The position numbers and the translations under genes were made by a program. A DNA stretch of 64,000 bases from Copromyces sp. CBS 386.78. Its lineage: Eukaryota > Ascomycota > Sordariomycetes > Sordariales > Sordariaceae. The notes under the pieces are model-generated. The model saw nothing but the letters and a program-made list of their open reading frames with translations, was not told where the DNA came from and ran no database searches. This document shows, piece after piece, positions 12,293 to 22,059 of this stretch; the first letter of the stretch is position 1, and each line of letters begins with the position of its first letter. The stretch spans positions 248,001 through 312,000 of the forward strand of contig MU839080.1 of assembly GCA_030685235.1 (NCBI GenBank). The letters are read 5' to 3'.

Positions 12293-12412
12293 AACATACA
12301 ACACCAGGGATTCGCTGGTCGTCACCGACCCAACTACTAGTCTGGCCCTCACTGGCTTATCTATGGGAGAGCGGACGGGATCCCGAGTTTTCCAGTGGGT
12401 ATGGTCGTATGT
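12293..12412 (-). rRNA. 5S ribosomal RNA gene, copy 1
   Basis: On the minus strand the 120-nt sequence begins ACATACGACCATA, passes through GGGATCCCGTC and ends with GCGAATCCC then TTGTATGTT. This matches the Neurospora 5S layout (5' ACATACGACCATA, central CCCGTCCGCTC, internal control region around GTAGTTGGGT). A T-run follows the 3' end, as expected of a Pol III terminator. The copy is identical over all 120 positions to the plus-strand copy at 21489-21608, while the flanks differ. Single dispersed 5S genes are the known arrangement in Neurospora. Confidence 0.96.
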
Positions 12413-13844
12413 GCTTATTATTCCCTCCAGCGAGGCTCATAAACCAAACAAAGAAACAGCCCAAAAAAAAAGAAAAGGGGGAGGGAGGAGGTGATGTGTT
12501 GGATCAGTAGTTCAGTTGTTGACCTGAGGTAAGGCACAGGTAGCTTTCGCAACAACTCTCCCTTTCTCGGCCGACGAACAACGGCAGCCCCCTCCTGACC
12601 CTGGATACCATAAACCACAGCAAAACCAAGACGCCGCTGCTCGTCGGTACCATTTTCTTCTTCTTCTTCTTCTTCTTCTACCACACCATATTTTACTCCC
12701 GATTCTGGCTCATGCTCCTCCCATTCTCCTTCTTCAACGTCGCTGATATTCTTTGAACTGCCACAGGCGAAAGTGTCTTGCCAGTTGGTCAGCTGAAGCG
12801 TTGCCGCTGCAGGTAGCAACAAGAGAGGCCAGTTGGTTCTCCTGCTGCCGTTGTCGTTGCCGTGAGTGGCTGTCGTGATTGGCACTGATGCTGAGGTCAG
12901 TGTCACTGCTGCTCCTGGTTATGATTTCCGTGTTGTTCTTCTTGTCTTCATCCACGGCTTCATCTTTCGCCGCTGACCCGGACGTTTTTGAGCTCTCATG
13001 TTGAGGGGTTGCGCTCATGAGCATCAAAGGGCTCATGGAGAAGTTCCTTCCTAGTTTCCACCAGCCTCGGAAGAGCATTAGCGTGGCGTAAGGTCCGGCG
13101 AGACTGATTACAAACTTCGGATGCTTGCTTATATTGCTTCGGATTTCTACCTTGCGGAGCTATGGCTGGTGGAAGTTGTCGCCTCGACTGATGTGTCCGT
13201 TGACGATAGCTTTGGCAAGCAGGTTAACCACATATTTAGTGGCGGCCCGGGGTGAGGCTGTGGCACACTATAGATGCATGTAAAAATCGTATCGGAATTC
13301 TGGGAAACCGCTTCATCTCAGTTGATCAAACTGCAAAAAATTGACGTGGAAGGCGTCGAGAAAGAAGTCGGCATCCGGGGATCAGGTTGATAGGACAACA
13401 AAGCGATGATTGAAAAGAAGGATGGTAAACACGGTAGATGTTGCTGCACCTCCCGGTCTGCTTAGTTGGAAATTGCGAAAAAAGATGTTGGGGGACTGTC
13501 TACAGAGGATGATCACCACTCATCGTTCGATTACCGGTGATGGTTTGAGAAGGATCGCTTGAGAAGTGGAAGGACGCAACTGGGAAAGGAGAAAGTAAAC
13601 AACTAAAACAGTGTGTGTGCTAATGTGTAAGCGAAATAGCACTGTGCCTGCCTCTGTCAACGAAACGCCAAGACCGAGTGCCTAGACTGGGCGCAGGCTT
13701 CAGTGGAGTTCGACTTGCAGGCCTGCCGGTATTTTGCCGCCAACTCAAATGTTTGGAGCTACCTCTACGGCCACCACGGTGACAACCCAGGCACCGCGTG
13801 TCTACAATACTTTTACAACCACATCCTCTTAGAAAACCGTCACC

Positions 13845-16754
13845 ATGTCTAGACGGGATTTCCTTGGCCAACCTGCCCCCGAGAACTACGTCGCCGGTCT
13901 CGGTCGTGGTGCCACGGGTTTCACGACACGATCCGATCTTGGTCCCGCGCGCGAGGGTCCTAGCGAAGACCAGATCAAGGCGGCCGTCGCGAAGAGATCT
14001 GCACAGCTAGGTCTTACTGAGGCCAAGGACGACGACAATGAAGACGATGGCCGATATCAGGATCCCGACAACGAAGTCGGTTTGTTTGCCGGTGGCATAT
14101 ATGAGAAAGACGACGAGGAGGCAGACCGGATATGGAAAGAGGTAGACGACAGGATGGCAAAGCGGCGACAGAAGCAAAGGTTAGTTATCACCTCCTGTAC
14201 ATCACTTGACATCTACGTCCATTCAAAGGCCGCCCCTCCCCTCCCCCATTGCACTCTCCCGGTCAAGCAAGCATGTGGTTTATCGGTCAAGATAGATGAA
14301 AAGCAGAGTACCGACCAGAAATCGCATTTTCACAGGGAAGCACGAGAAGAAGCCGAACGATTAGAATACGAACGAAAGAACCCCAAGATCCAACAGCAAT
14401 TCGCCGGCCTTAAACGAGCGCTCGAGACGGTCACCGATGAAGAATGGGCAAACCTACCAGATCCCAAGGATCTTACCGGCAGAACCAAGAGGGCACGCCA
14501 GGCCCGCCTGGAGCGGTTCTACGCCGTTCCCGACAGTGTCCTAGCTGCCGCAAGAGATGCCGGACAATTCGGCACCACGGTTGCAGAAGACGGCACCGCT
14601 ACCGAGGGGGTCAACAAGGATGGCACAGTCACAGATTTCGCCAAGATCGGCGCGGCCCGCGACAAGGTGTTGAGGGCGCGTTTGGAACAGCAATCACAGT
14701 CGAGTACCGTGGCAACGGCGGGAAGCGCGACGAGTATCGACCCCAAGGGCTACTTGACATCCTTGTCGAGCATGCAGGGTGCGGAACAGAGTATTGGCGA
14801 TATCGAGCAGTTCCGAAAGATGCTCAAGTCGGCCGTCGACTCGAACCCCAAACAGGCAGCCAGTTGGATCGCTGCGGCTAGATTGGAGATTGCGGCTGGA
14901 AAGCCTGGTGCTGCCCGCAGCTTGATCGCTAAGGGCTGTGAACACTGCCCCAAGAGCGAGGATATCTGGCTGGAAAATATTCATTTGAACGACAATCGGA
15001 ACGCCAAGGTCATTGCGGCACAGGCTATTCAGGCCAATCCACACTCGGTGAAGCTTTGGGTGGAGGCTATGAAGCTGGAGAATGATCCAAGGTCAAAGAA
15101 GAAGGTTATCCGGAGAGCTCTCGATCATAACCAAGAATCCGAAGCACTATGGAAGGAGGCTGTCAACCTGGAGGAGGACGTCGAAGATGCCCGCATTCTA
15201 CTAGCCAAGGCGACCGAGCTTATCCCGGAGTCGCTCGACTTGTGGTTGGCACTGGCGCGTCTCGAGACCCCCGAAAACGCCCGCAAGGTTCTCAACAAGG
15301 CCGTCAAGAAGCTTCCCAACTCGCACGAACTGTGGATTGCCGCCGCCCGCTTAGAAGAGCAGCTAGGCGAAGGCAAGAGGCGCCCAGTGATGAAGAACGC
15401 CGTCAAGTTCCTCGCCAAGCAAAGTGCCATGCCCAAGCGTGAGGAATGGATCGCCGAAGCGGAAAAATGCGAAGAGGAAGGCGCCGTCATCACCTGCAGC
15501 AACATCATCGAGGAAACCCTCGGCTGGGGTCTCGACGAGGACGACGACCGCAAGGAGCTCTGGATGGAAGACGCGCGCGCGTCCATCAACCGGGACAAGT
15601 TCGCCACGGCACGCGCCATCTACGCCTACGCCATCCGCGTCTTCCCCAACAGCAAATCCCTCTACACGGCCGCCATCGACCTGGAGCGCAACCACGGCAC
15701 CAAGGAAGACCTCTGGCACGCGCTCGAAAAAGCCGTCGAGGCCTGCCCACATTACGAAGTCTTCTGGCTCATGCTTGCGCGCGAGAAAGCCGCCGACGCG
15801 GGCGTCGACGAGGCCCGCCTCGTCCTGGCCCGCGCCTTCAAGCAGAACCCAGACTCCGAAGACATCTGGTTGGCGGCCGTCAAGCTCGAAGCGGACAACG
15901 GCTTCATCGACAAAGCCCGCGAACTCCTCAAAACCGCGCGCCAAAACGCTCCCACAGATCGCGTGTGGATGCGCTCCGTTGCTTTCGAGCGCCAGCAGGG
16001 AGACAACGAAGCTGCTCTGGACCTGGTCCAACAAGCGCTTCAACTCTTCCCTGCCAAGCCCAAACTCTGGATGATGAAGGGCCAAATCTACGAAGACCTC
16101 TCCCAACTTGGCCCTGCGCGGGAAGCCTACAGCACCGGCGTGCGCGCCGTCCCCTCCTCCATCCCTCTCTGGCTTTTGTACTCCCGCCTAGAAGAGAAGG
16201 CCGGCAACGTAGTCAAGGCGCGCTCGGTCCTCGACCGCGCCCGCCAAGCCGTCCCCAAGTCCCCGGAGCTCTGGACGGAACTCATCCGCATCGAGCGGCG
16301 CGCGGGCAACCTCAACCAGGCGAAGTCGCTCATGGCGCAGGCACTCCAACAGATGCCCAAATCGGGTTTGCTATGGGCCGAAAGGATTTTGAACCTAGAG
16401 CCGCGCACGCAGCGCAAGTCGTTGCTGGCGGAAGCCGTCAAGAAGGTGGAAGACGACCCGATCCTGCTGGTTACCGCCGCGCGAATCTTGTGGGCGGAAC
16501 GCAAGCTGGATCGGGCGCAGAACTGGTTCGAGAAGGCGCTGTTGCTGGACAGAGATGTGGGCGATACGTGGGCGTGGTATTACAAGTTTTTGGTGCAGCA
16601 TGGGACGGAGGAGAAGAGGGCGGATTTGGTGGCCAAGTGTGTTCTCAACGAACCGAGGCATGGTGAGGAGTGGACGAGGGTGGCCAAGGATCCGAGGAAT
16701 GCCGGGAAGAAGACGGAGGAGGTGTTGAAGCTTGTGGCGGAGACGTTGTCTTAG
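13845..16754 (+). CDS. prp6: Pre-mRNA splicing factor Prp6 (Prp1)
   Basis: Exons 13845..14179 and 14336..16754 give 917 residues. The ATG opens the family N-terminus (MSRRDFLGQPAPENYVAGLG), the PRP1_N domain that contacts Prp8 and the U5 snRNP. From about residue 290 to the end is a series of HAT/TPR repeats with regular Trp, Leu and Glu spacing (for example SEDIWLENIHL, SVKLWVEAMKLE and SLDLWLALARLE). Prp6 bridges U5 to U4/U6 in the tri-snRNP. Splicing joins KRRQKQR to EAREEAERLEYE, the expected family sequence. The 156-nt intron is a multiple of three and has no in-frame stop, so a retained form would add 52 residues. Length is as expected for the family. Confidence 0.96.
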   Translation: MSRRDFLGQPAPENYVAGLGRGATGFTTRSDLGPAREGPSEDQIKAAVAKRSAQLGLTEAKDDDNEDDGRYQDPDNEVGLFAGGIYEKDDEEADRIWKEVDDRMAKRRQKQRLVITSCTSLDIYVHSKAAPPLPHCTLPVKQACGLSVKIDEKQSTDQKSHFHREAREEAERLEYERKNPKIQQQFAGLKRALETVTDEEWANLPDPKDLTGRTKRARQARLERFYAVPDSVLAAARDAGQFGTTVAEDGTATEGVNKDGTVTDFAKIGAARDKVLRARLEQQSQSSTVATAGSATSIDPKGYLTSLSSMQGAEQSIGDIEQFRKMLKSAVDSNPKQAASWIAAARLEIAAGKPGAARSLIAKGCEHCPKSEDIWLENIHLNDNRNAKVIAAQAIQANPHSVKLWVEAMKLENDPRSKKKVIRRALDHNQESEALWKEAVNLEEDVEDARILLAKATELIPESLDLWLALARLETPENARKVLNKAVKKLPNSHELWIAAARLEEQLGEGKRRPVMKNAVKFLAKQSAMPKREEWIAEAEKCEEEGAVITCSNIIEETLGWGLDEDDDRKELWMEDARASINRDKFATARAIYAYAIRVFPNSKSLYTAAIDLERNHGTKEDLWHALEKAVEACPHYEVFWLMLAREKAADAGVDEARLVLARAFKQNPDSEDIWLAAVKLEADNGFIDKARELLKTARQNAPTDRVWMRSVAFERQQGDNEAALDLVQQALQLFPAKPKLWMMKGQIYEDLSQLGPAREAYSTGVRAVPSSIPLWLLYSRLEEKAGNVVKARSVLDRARQAVPKSPELWTELIRIERRAGNLNQAKSLMAQALQQMPKSGLLWAERILNLEPRTQRKSLLAEAVKKVEDDPILLVTAARILWAERKLDRAQNWFEKALLLDRDVGDTWAWYYKFLVQHGTEEKRADLVAKCVLNEPRHGEEWTRVAKDPRNAGKKTEEVLKLVAETLS

Positions 16755-17345
16755 GAGGGCAAGGCTAAGAGGGGAGGGAATCCGGATAAGCAGGGGGTTG
16801 TTTACACTACGGGTACTTCGTGTGATGTTAATGCGGTGTTGTTTATGATGGAGGGTGGAAGGTTGGGCGGGCAGCTCTGGAATAAGTCAATAGAGGGCAA
16901 ATATCAATTCAGTCAGTCGCAGGCAATCCGAGAGCAGGGGAAAGTGAAGAAAGCGAGGGGTTTGTTTACTTTATTATGTTAACGTGGTGTTGAAGGTTGA
17001 GGCCTGATTAGCACTGGGCTAAGTGGACACTAAATGAATCAGCGCAAAGTACAATTGACGCAATCACAGTCAGTCAATAACATCGCCGTTGAAGTTGTGT
17101 TGGTTATGTTTCAAGTTTCGCATTATTCGAATTAACTTCTTCCGTAAAACCTCCAAATATAAGCCCTAGAAAACCCATAGGAAACCCTAACCCGAGTTTC
17201 AATTCCGCATTGAAATCAATTCGTGATATCATAAACCCTTCATCGTTATCAAAGCAAGAGAAACGCCTGATACGCTTTCCTTCCTTCTCCCGCGCACTTG
17301 TTTGTCGTAGTAGTTTCGATCGTTTATTGGAAAAGTGCCGTGCGT
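16755..17345. other. Convergent intergenic region prp6 / small membrane protein gene
   Basis: The 3' flanks of two convergent genes, with no gene or RNA visible. Confidence 0.4.
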
Positions 17346-17906
17346 TTACTTGGCGTTACCGCTACCGAACCAGCTGGAAACCCCAGACTTGGCCTCGGCA
17401 GCCTTCTGCTCCACGGTGCGGTCGAACTGGTCAACCTTCTTGAGCGCTTCGGCCTTGGTGTCCTTGGCGAGCGCCTCGGCTTGGGACTTGGTTGCTGAGT
17501 AGGTCTTGTCTGCTTGGGAGACCTGTTTGCAGCGGCAGCATTGTTAGTAATTGCTTCCCAAGAGGAGGTGGTGGGAATTAGGTTGGGGACATGAACGTAC
17601 AGCATCATCAATCTTGCTACCAATCTGCTTGCCGTACTCGGCGCCCTCGTGACGGGCGTCGGTGTGCGAAGAGCCAGGCATCTCGGACTTGATCTTGGCG
17701 GCGCCGCGGTGGAGGTCGGCTGTTGAAAGGGCTCGTCAGTATCGCAAGCTAAAAGGAGGGATGGATGAAGAACCGTGGTGGTGATAGAACATACCCTCAA
17801 ACTTCTTCTCAGCAGCAGAAGGGCTGCCGCTGGACTTCCAGATGTAGTAACCGCCGAGACCGACAACGCCGGCACCGAGCATGGGGAGAACGCGAGACTG
17901 AGACAT
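17346..17906 (-). CDS. Small membrane-anchored protein, calcofluor-hypersensitivity-type family
   Basis: Three exons on the minus strand, 17906..17795, 17719..17601 and 17522..17346, give 135 residues, so no single long frame shows it. Both introns are GT-AG and phases match. The N-terminus has a short hydrophobic Gly-rich segment (LPMLGAGVVGLGGYYIW), probably a membrane anchor. The rest is a hydrophilic Ala/Lys/Glu helix (AEALAKDTKAEALKKVDQF) ending VSSWFGSGNAK. This pattern resembles fungal proteins annotated as calcofluor white hypersensitive; the name comes from a phenotype and the molecular function is not established. Membrane placement is inferred. Confidence 0.72.
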
Positions 17907-18061
17907 TTTGGATGATGTTGTGGTGTTAAAGTTTAGTTTGTGTAGGTTGTTGAGTATTTGCGATTATCGCGAGAGTGGACTATTCGGGTGATTGTTTGGT
18001 TGTGTTGTTGTGTTGTGATGTTGATGTGCAAGTGGTCTGGGTAAGGTAGACGACGCACGAT

Positions 18062-18069
18062 ATTATATA
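18062..18069 (-). promoter_or_regulatory. TATA-like box of the small membrane protein gene
   Basis: The minus strand reads TATATAAT about 155 bases before the ATG at 17906, a plausible TATA element given a leader of ordinary length. Confidence 0.4.
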
Positions 18070-19116
18070 CTTGTATTACAGCTATCTCTACATGCGGGCA
18101 GTACTCCAGAATGCATATGTCATCCCTTCATCTTTCCACTTTCCCGTCCCGTAATCGATCTCCAAATTCCAAGTTGGAGCTGCCTCTTGCTTGCGTTCTT
18201 GCTTCAACGGCTGCTATGTCAAGCAAAGCCGGCGGAGCCTTCCGTCCAGCCATTCATTCAATCATCAATTCATGACGTAGGTCGCTCTGGCCCTGAGCGG
18301 GGCCCGTTGATGGAGTGGGGAAACGTGTGAATGCCAACCTAAGTCTAGATCTGGACCCACTTGAACGGGGCGGTTAAGGTACTGAAGGCGGGGGCCGGGG
18401 TTGTTTCTGGCAGGCAGTCGTTAACATGAAAGAATGCTACGTGGTGACTGATCAAAGAAATGCGCTTTATGCGTTGTTCAGCAAGACCATTTGGACGAAT
18501 GGAAATGTCAGACATTCTTGGAAATTTCAGACTTGAACGGTCGAGTTACTGTCGCATCTTCAAAACCATTCATTCGTCTTCGCGAGCTCTTGGGTCTCTC
18601 TTCGAAAATGTTAATGCACGATACTCAGCCCTGAAGCTCGCTGGAGCCATTGTGGATATCTGCCTAGACGAATTACATCATTGGGTGTACGGCGGACGCG
18701 CCTGTGAAATGGAGCCAGAACTTACAGGGCCCTCCAGTTGCGCTTGCTAGAGACTCTTGGTACCAGCCTCCAGAGTAACATGTATCGTCAGTTCCATCCA
18801 AACCCTGCATCACTCCCGTCTGCAAGCCAAACGCCCTGCCTGCCTGCCTGCTTGCCTGCTTGCCTGCTTGCCTGCTGCCGTCCATTCTCGGACCCCTGCT
18901 TCCATTGAGATCTACCTGCTCCAATCTGGCTGTCCGTTTCTATGAGCAGTAGGATAGAGGAAAAGGAAGAAAACACACGACGTTTGACCCCAGAGAGAGC
19001 GCGTCTGTCTCCACGGTCCATCAAGCAAGTTGTCCTTTGAATGTCTTTGTCCTCGCCTACACTGTTACATACACCCTCTCGCCCTCGGCCATGTTGCTTG
19101 TTGTGACCAAGTAGCC
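18070..19116. other. Intergenic region (divergent promoters) with CCTG-rich microsatellite
   Basis: Shared upstream region of the small membrane protein gene and the mug65-like gene. An imperfect CCTG/CTTG repeat lies at 18838-18873. The short frames here are not credible. Confidence 0.4.
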
Positions 19117-20907
19117 ATGCCCAAAATCCGTCGTCATAACCGTCGTTCATCTCGTCGCGCAGCTCCGCCAAAGGACAGCGACTTCGACCATGAAATCGCC
19201 TTGGTAAACAAGGAAGACGTTTCGCCAACCAGTTCCAGGAAATATCTTGCGCACACAAACACAAATGGAGACACTCACACGGCCCCAGAGCCTTCCGGTT
19301 CCCGCCGACAGAAACGGCTCTCCGTCTCTACCGACTCCCGATCCGGACTAAAGGACGAACATGGTACTCCATATCGCATCGAAATAATTGAGGGTACCGC
19401 AATCGCAGACAATGACGTGAAGCCTACGGCACCGCCGGATGGTCCGTCCGTCTACGTCCAACGTGAGTCCATCAACTCTATCCAACTTCACCAACTTTGA
19501 CCTCGTATAGTCGAGTCACCGTCGTCGAATCCCATGACGATGACCTCGTACAGTCGAGTCACCGTCGTCGAATCCCATGACGATACTAACACCGTTAAAC
19601 CAGAACCTACTCCCGACCCTAATGAAGTCGAACGGAAATTATCCTTCCCATCCCTCAAGTCCAAGCCCTCCAAGGCTTCGAAGGCCTCTAGGGCCTCCCG
19701 CGAGACCAATGGCAGCACCCGCCGAAAATCCTTAACCACCCCCGAATCCGCCATCGACATCCTCTACGAAAACCAGCGCGGCGGCTTCCTCTGCGGTATT
19801 CCCCTCTTCTCCTCCAAAGCCCTCGGCAACCTCGACCCGCCGGCATGGACCAACTTCGCACACAAGCCCTCCCCAACGGACATCACCAACGCGCAAGTGC
19901 CCGATCCATCATGGGAGTGGGCGTGGCCCGAATGGCACATCAACCACGAGAAGGACTACGCCGATGAAGAAGGGTGGGAATACAGCTTTGCGTTCTGGAA
20001 GAAATTCTCATGGCACCGACCAAAGTGGTGGAATTCCTTCGTAAGAAGGAGGGCATGGATACGGAAACGCGTGAAAAAGGCAGCCGGGTATGATGCTCTG
20101 CATGAGGGACAGGACCCTTCCATGCTCAACCCGGAGTACTTCATCGTTCGGTCCTCGGCGGAGATCAACAGAGAGCGTAGCAGGAGTCGGAGCAGGGAGC
20201 GCAGCAAGAGCCGCAGTCCTAGCCGGGCCAGCACGCCAATGGGCTCAAGACGCAGTCGCGCGAGTATGCGGAGTATTTCGGAGGCGCTTGATGAGGAGGA
20301 CGAGATGGTGGAGGATATTGAGAATGTCGAGCAGTTGCTTGCTGTGCTGAGGGAGGGCAGGATTGATCGCGAAAAGATCGAGGCGGTTGATAATTACCTC
20401 GAGCACGCCGATGACAATCTGGAAGGACTGGCGGGCGTTATGCACAATATCATGTTCATGTTCATCTTCCAGGCCTCAAGAAGGGCGCTGCTGGCGAGAC
20501 TTACAGAGGTCTATGATAAGGCTGTTGAGGAGCGGGAGCGGAAGGAGAAGGAACTGGAAGAGAGACAAGAGAAGGAAAAGAAGAACAAGGGCAAGGGCAA
20601 CGAGGAGAATGCCACTCCTCCAACAGACGGAGCGACGTCCTCACCAGCATCACTACCTCTCAGCCCCGAAGAACTCGAAGACAAACAGTCCCGACGAGAA
20701 GAGAACCTCCATCAGGCCGTTAAGAGAGCTGACGAGGAAGTCAGACGCCTTGAGTTCTGGAGTGATGTGAAGGGGATGGTTATTGAGGGCGAGACCAAGA
20801 GCGGCGTGGATACCCATAAAGGTTGGGATCCTAGCTGGCAGGGTGTGGATAATTCGGGACCGGCACAGCCACCGGCGCCGAATCATGGTGATGCTCAGTC
20901 AAAGTAA
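19117..20907 (+). CDS. mug65: Mug65-like protein with dysferlin/peroxin domain
   Basis: Exons 19117..19462 and 19511..20907 give 580 residues; the 48-nt intron keeps the frame. The start gives a basic N-terminus (MPKIRRHNRRSSRR). The central part (residues about 210-310) has Trp-rich dysferlin-type strands (PDPSWEWAWPEWHIN, then EEGWEYSFAFWKKFSWHRPKWW). Then come an RS-like stretch (RERSRSRSRERSKSRSPSR), a helical region, and a charged Glu/Lys coiled coil. The pattern fits the fungal Mug65/Spo73 group, named in fission yeast for meiotic up-regulation; these are thought to act at membranes during sporulation. The splice acceptor and first exon-2 bases sit in a 43-bp tandem duplication, and only the first acceptor gives this frame. 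Confidence 0.78.
19499..19584 (+). repeat. 43-bp tandem duplication spanning a 3' splice site
   Basis: Unit 1 (19499-19541) and unit 2 (19542-19584) differ at one base only (TATAG versus TACAG at the splice acceptor). Each carries a usable acceptor followed by the same exon start (TCGAGTCACC). Because 43 is not a multiple of three, the two copies are read in different frames. Confidence 0.92.
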
Positions 20908-21488
20908 GCCGGTTAGGTGCGGTTATTACTGGTTTATGAGACTTGAGGAGGATGCACACGGTAACAGTACCCTCGGTCATGATAATAAAAGGGGGGAATA
21001 AAATTTGGACTGGACACGCACACGAACAGGGTTTACGGACAGTATTGTTTAATACTTCATTTCTTGTGTCTTTTGCGCGGTTGGTGTTGTGTTTTTAGAA
21101 CATAAAAGCATGCATGCGTTGCGTCATTGTCGATAAGCATTATATACTGTTCGGGTTGGGTTGGGTTGTTGGATAGTTTGGTTCACTGGGAATGGGATGG
21201 GATGGGGTGGTTTCAATTCTTTTTCTCCTATAGGTTTTTTTCGGTATTCATTCATCATCAACATCATCATCCTCATCATTATCGTCCTCCTGCGCATTCA
21301 GGCTCAAGACTGAGAGCCTGAAGAGCTGTCGTGCGTGTTTGTGTTAGAAGTAGCTACAGGTTGTGAGTGGCCTTTGGTGCATATTTTATTCTTTACACAG
21401 GACGGACTGGTCCAACACATCAACACCTAGGTCCCTCATGCCGTTCCTTTACAATCCTTTATAAACAGGCCCAGGAAAGGATATTTGC
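20908..21488. other. Intergenic region mug65-like gene to 5S copy 2
   Basis: 3' flank of the mug65-like gene, then a GGGTTGGGTTG and ATC-rich stretch. It ends with the 5S upstream region, which has a TTATAAAC element about 30 bases before the 5S start, where Neurospora 5S genes carry a TATA-like element. Confidence 0.4.
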
Positions 21489-21608
21489 ACATACGACCAT
21501 ACCCACTGGAAAACTCGGGATCCCGTCCGCTCTCCCATAGATAAGCCAGTGAGGGCCAGACTAGTAGTTGGGTCGGTGACGACCAGCGAATCCCTGGTGT
21601 TGTATGTT
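21489..21608 (+). rRNA. 5S ribosomal RNA gene, copy 2
   Basis: A 120-nt gene beginning ACATACGACCATA and ending TTGTATGTT, followed by a T-run. It is identical base for base to copy 1 on the opposite strand, with unrelated flanks. The internal control region (GTAGTTGGGTCGGTGAC) is intact, so transcription by Pol III is expected. Confidence 0.96.
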
Positions 21609-22059
21609 TTTTTTCTTAAATCTTAACATCTTTTTGTCGCTTGAACTTTTTTGTCCATTGGTGAACCCTCTTGTATCTCTTTTTCCTTCTTCTCGCCTCT
21701 CTCGTATTTGCTTTCGCCGATCCTTCTCCAATGGAAGGAACCTCCAACAAGCCGCCAAAAGATGGGACAGAAACCAACAAGGGTTCACTCGCTGTCTCTT
21801 CAACCTGCGATGTACCAATTTTAAGGTGCATATAAAAATTATATCTCTCGTTCATTGGCATCACCGCTAGCTAACCGTCGACAAGAACAAAAAAAAAAAA
21901 AAAAAAAAGCGCACAATCCCTTAACCTTCTCATGTCCTATCCATCCCTTTGTCCGTAAGGTAGGTAGTTCCCTAAGTAAGCCCACACTCATTGCTGCTCC
22001 CTCAGCTTATACTTCAACCTCACCGGCGTGTCTGGTCCACTAGACGTATGGTTGCTCCT

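Larger units (their letters stand above)
11566..13844. other. Intergenic region PPR-like gene to prp6, containing a 5S gene
   Basis: About 2.3 kb. It holds a CTGT microsatellite (11818-11840), the 5S gene (12293-12412) and a TTC run (12655-12678). Two overlapping minus-strand frames (12418-12906 and 12734-13078) encode acidic, low-complexity peptides with no recognisable domain. I do not support them as genes, although a spliced hypothetical gene there cannot be excluded. Confidence 0.4.

Noticed and set aside
12418..13078. Two overlapping minus-strand frames, possibly one spliced acidic protein
   Set aside because: No domain, the acidic run comes from a TTC microsatellite, and I found no convincing splice pair joining them.
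15363..16666. Long antisense and alternate frames inside prp6 (247 and 406 codons)
   Set aside because: They are Arg/Ser/Gly-rich products of the third-position GC bias of the prp6 coding strand.
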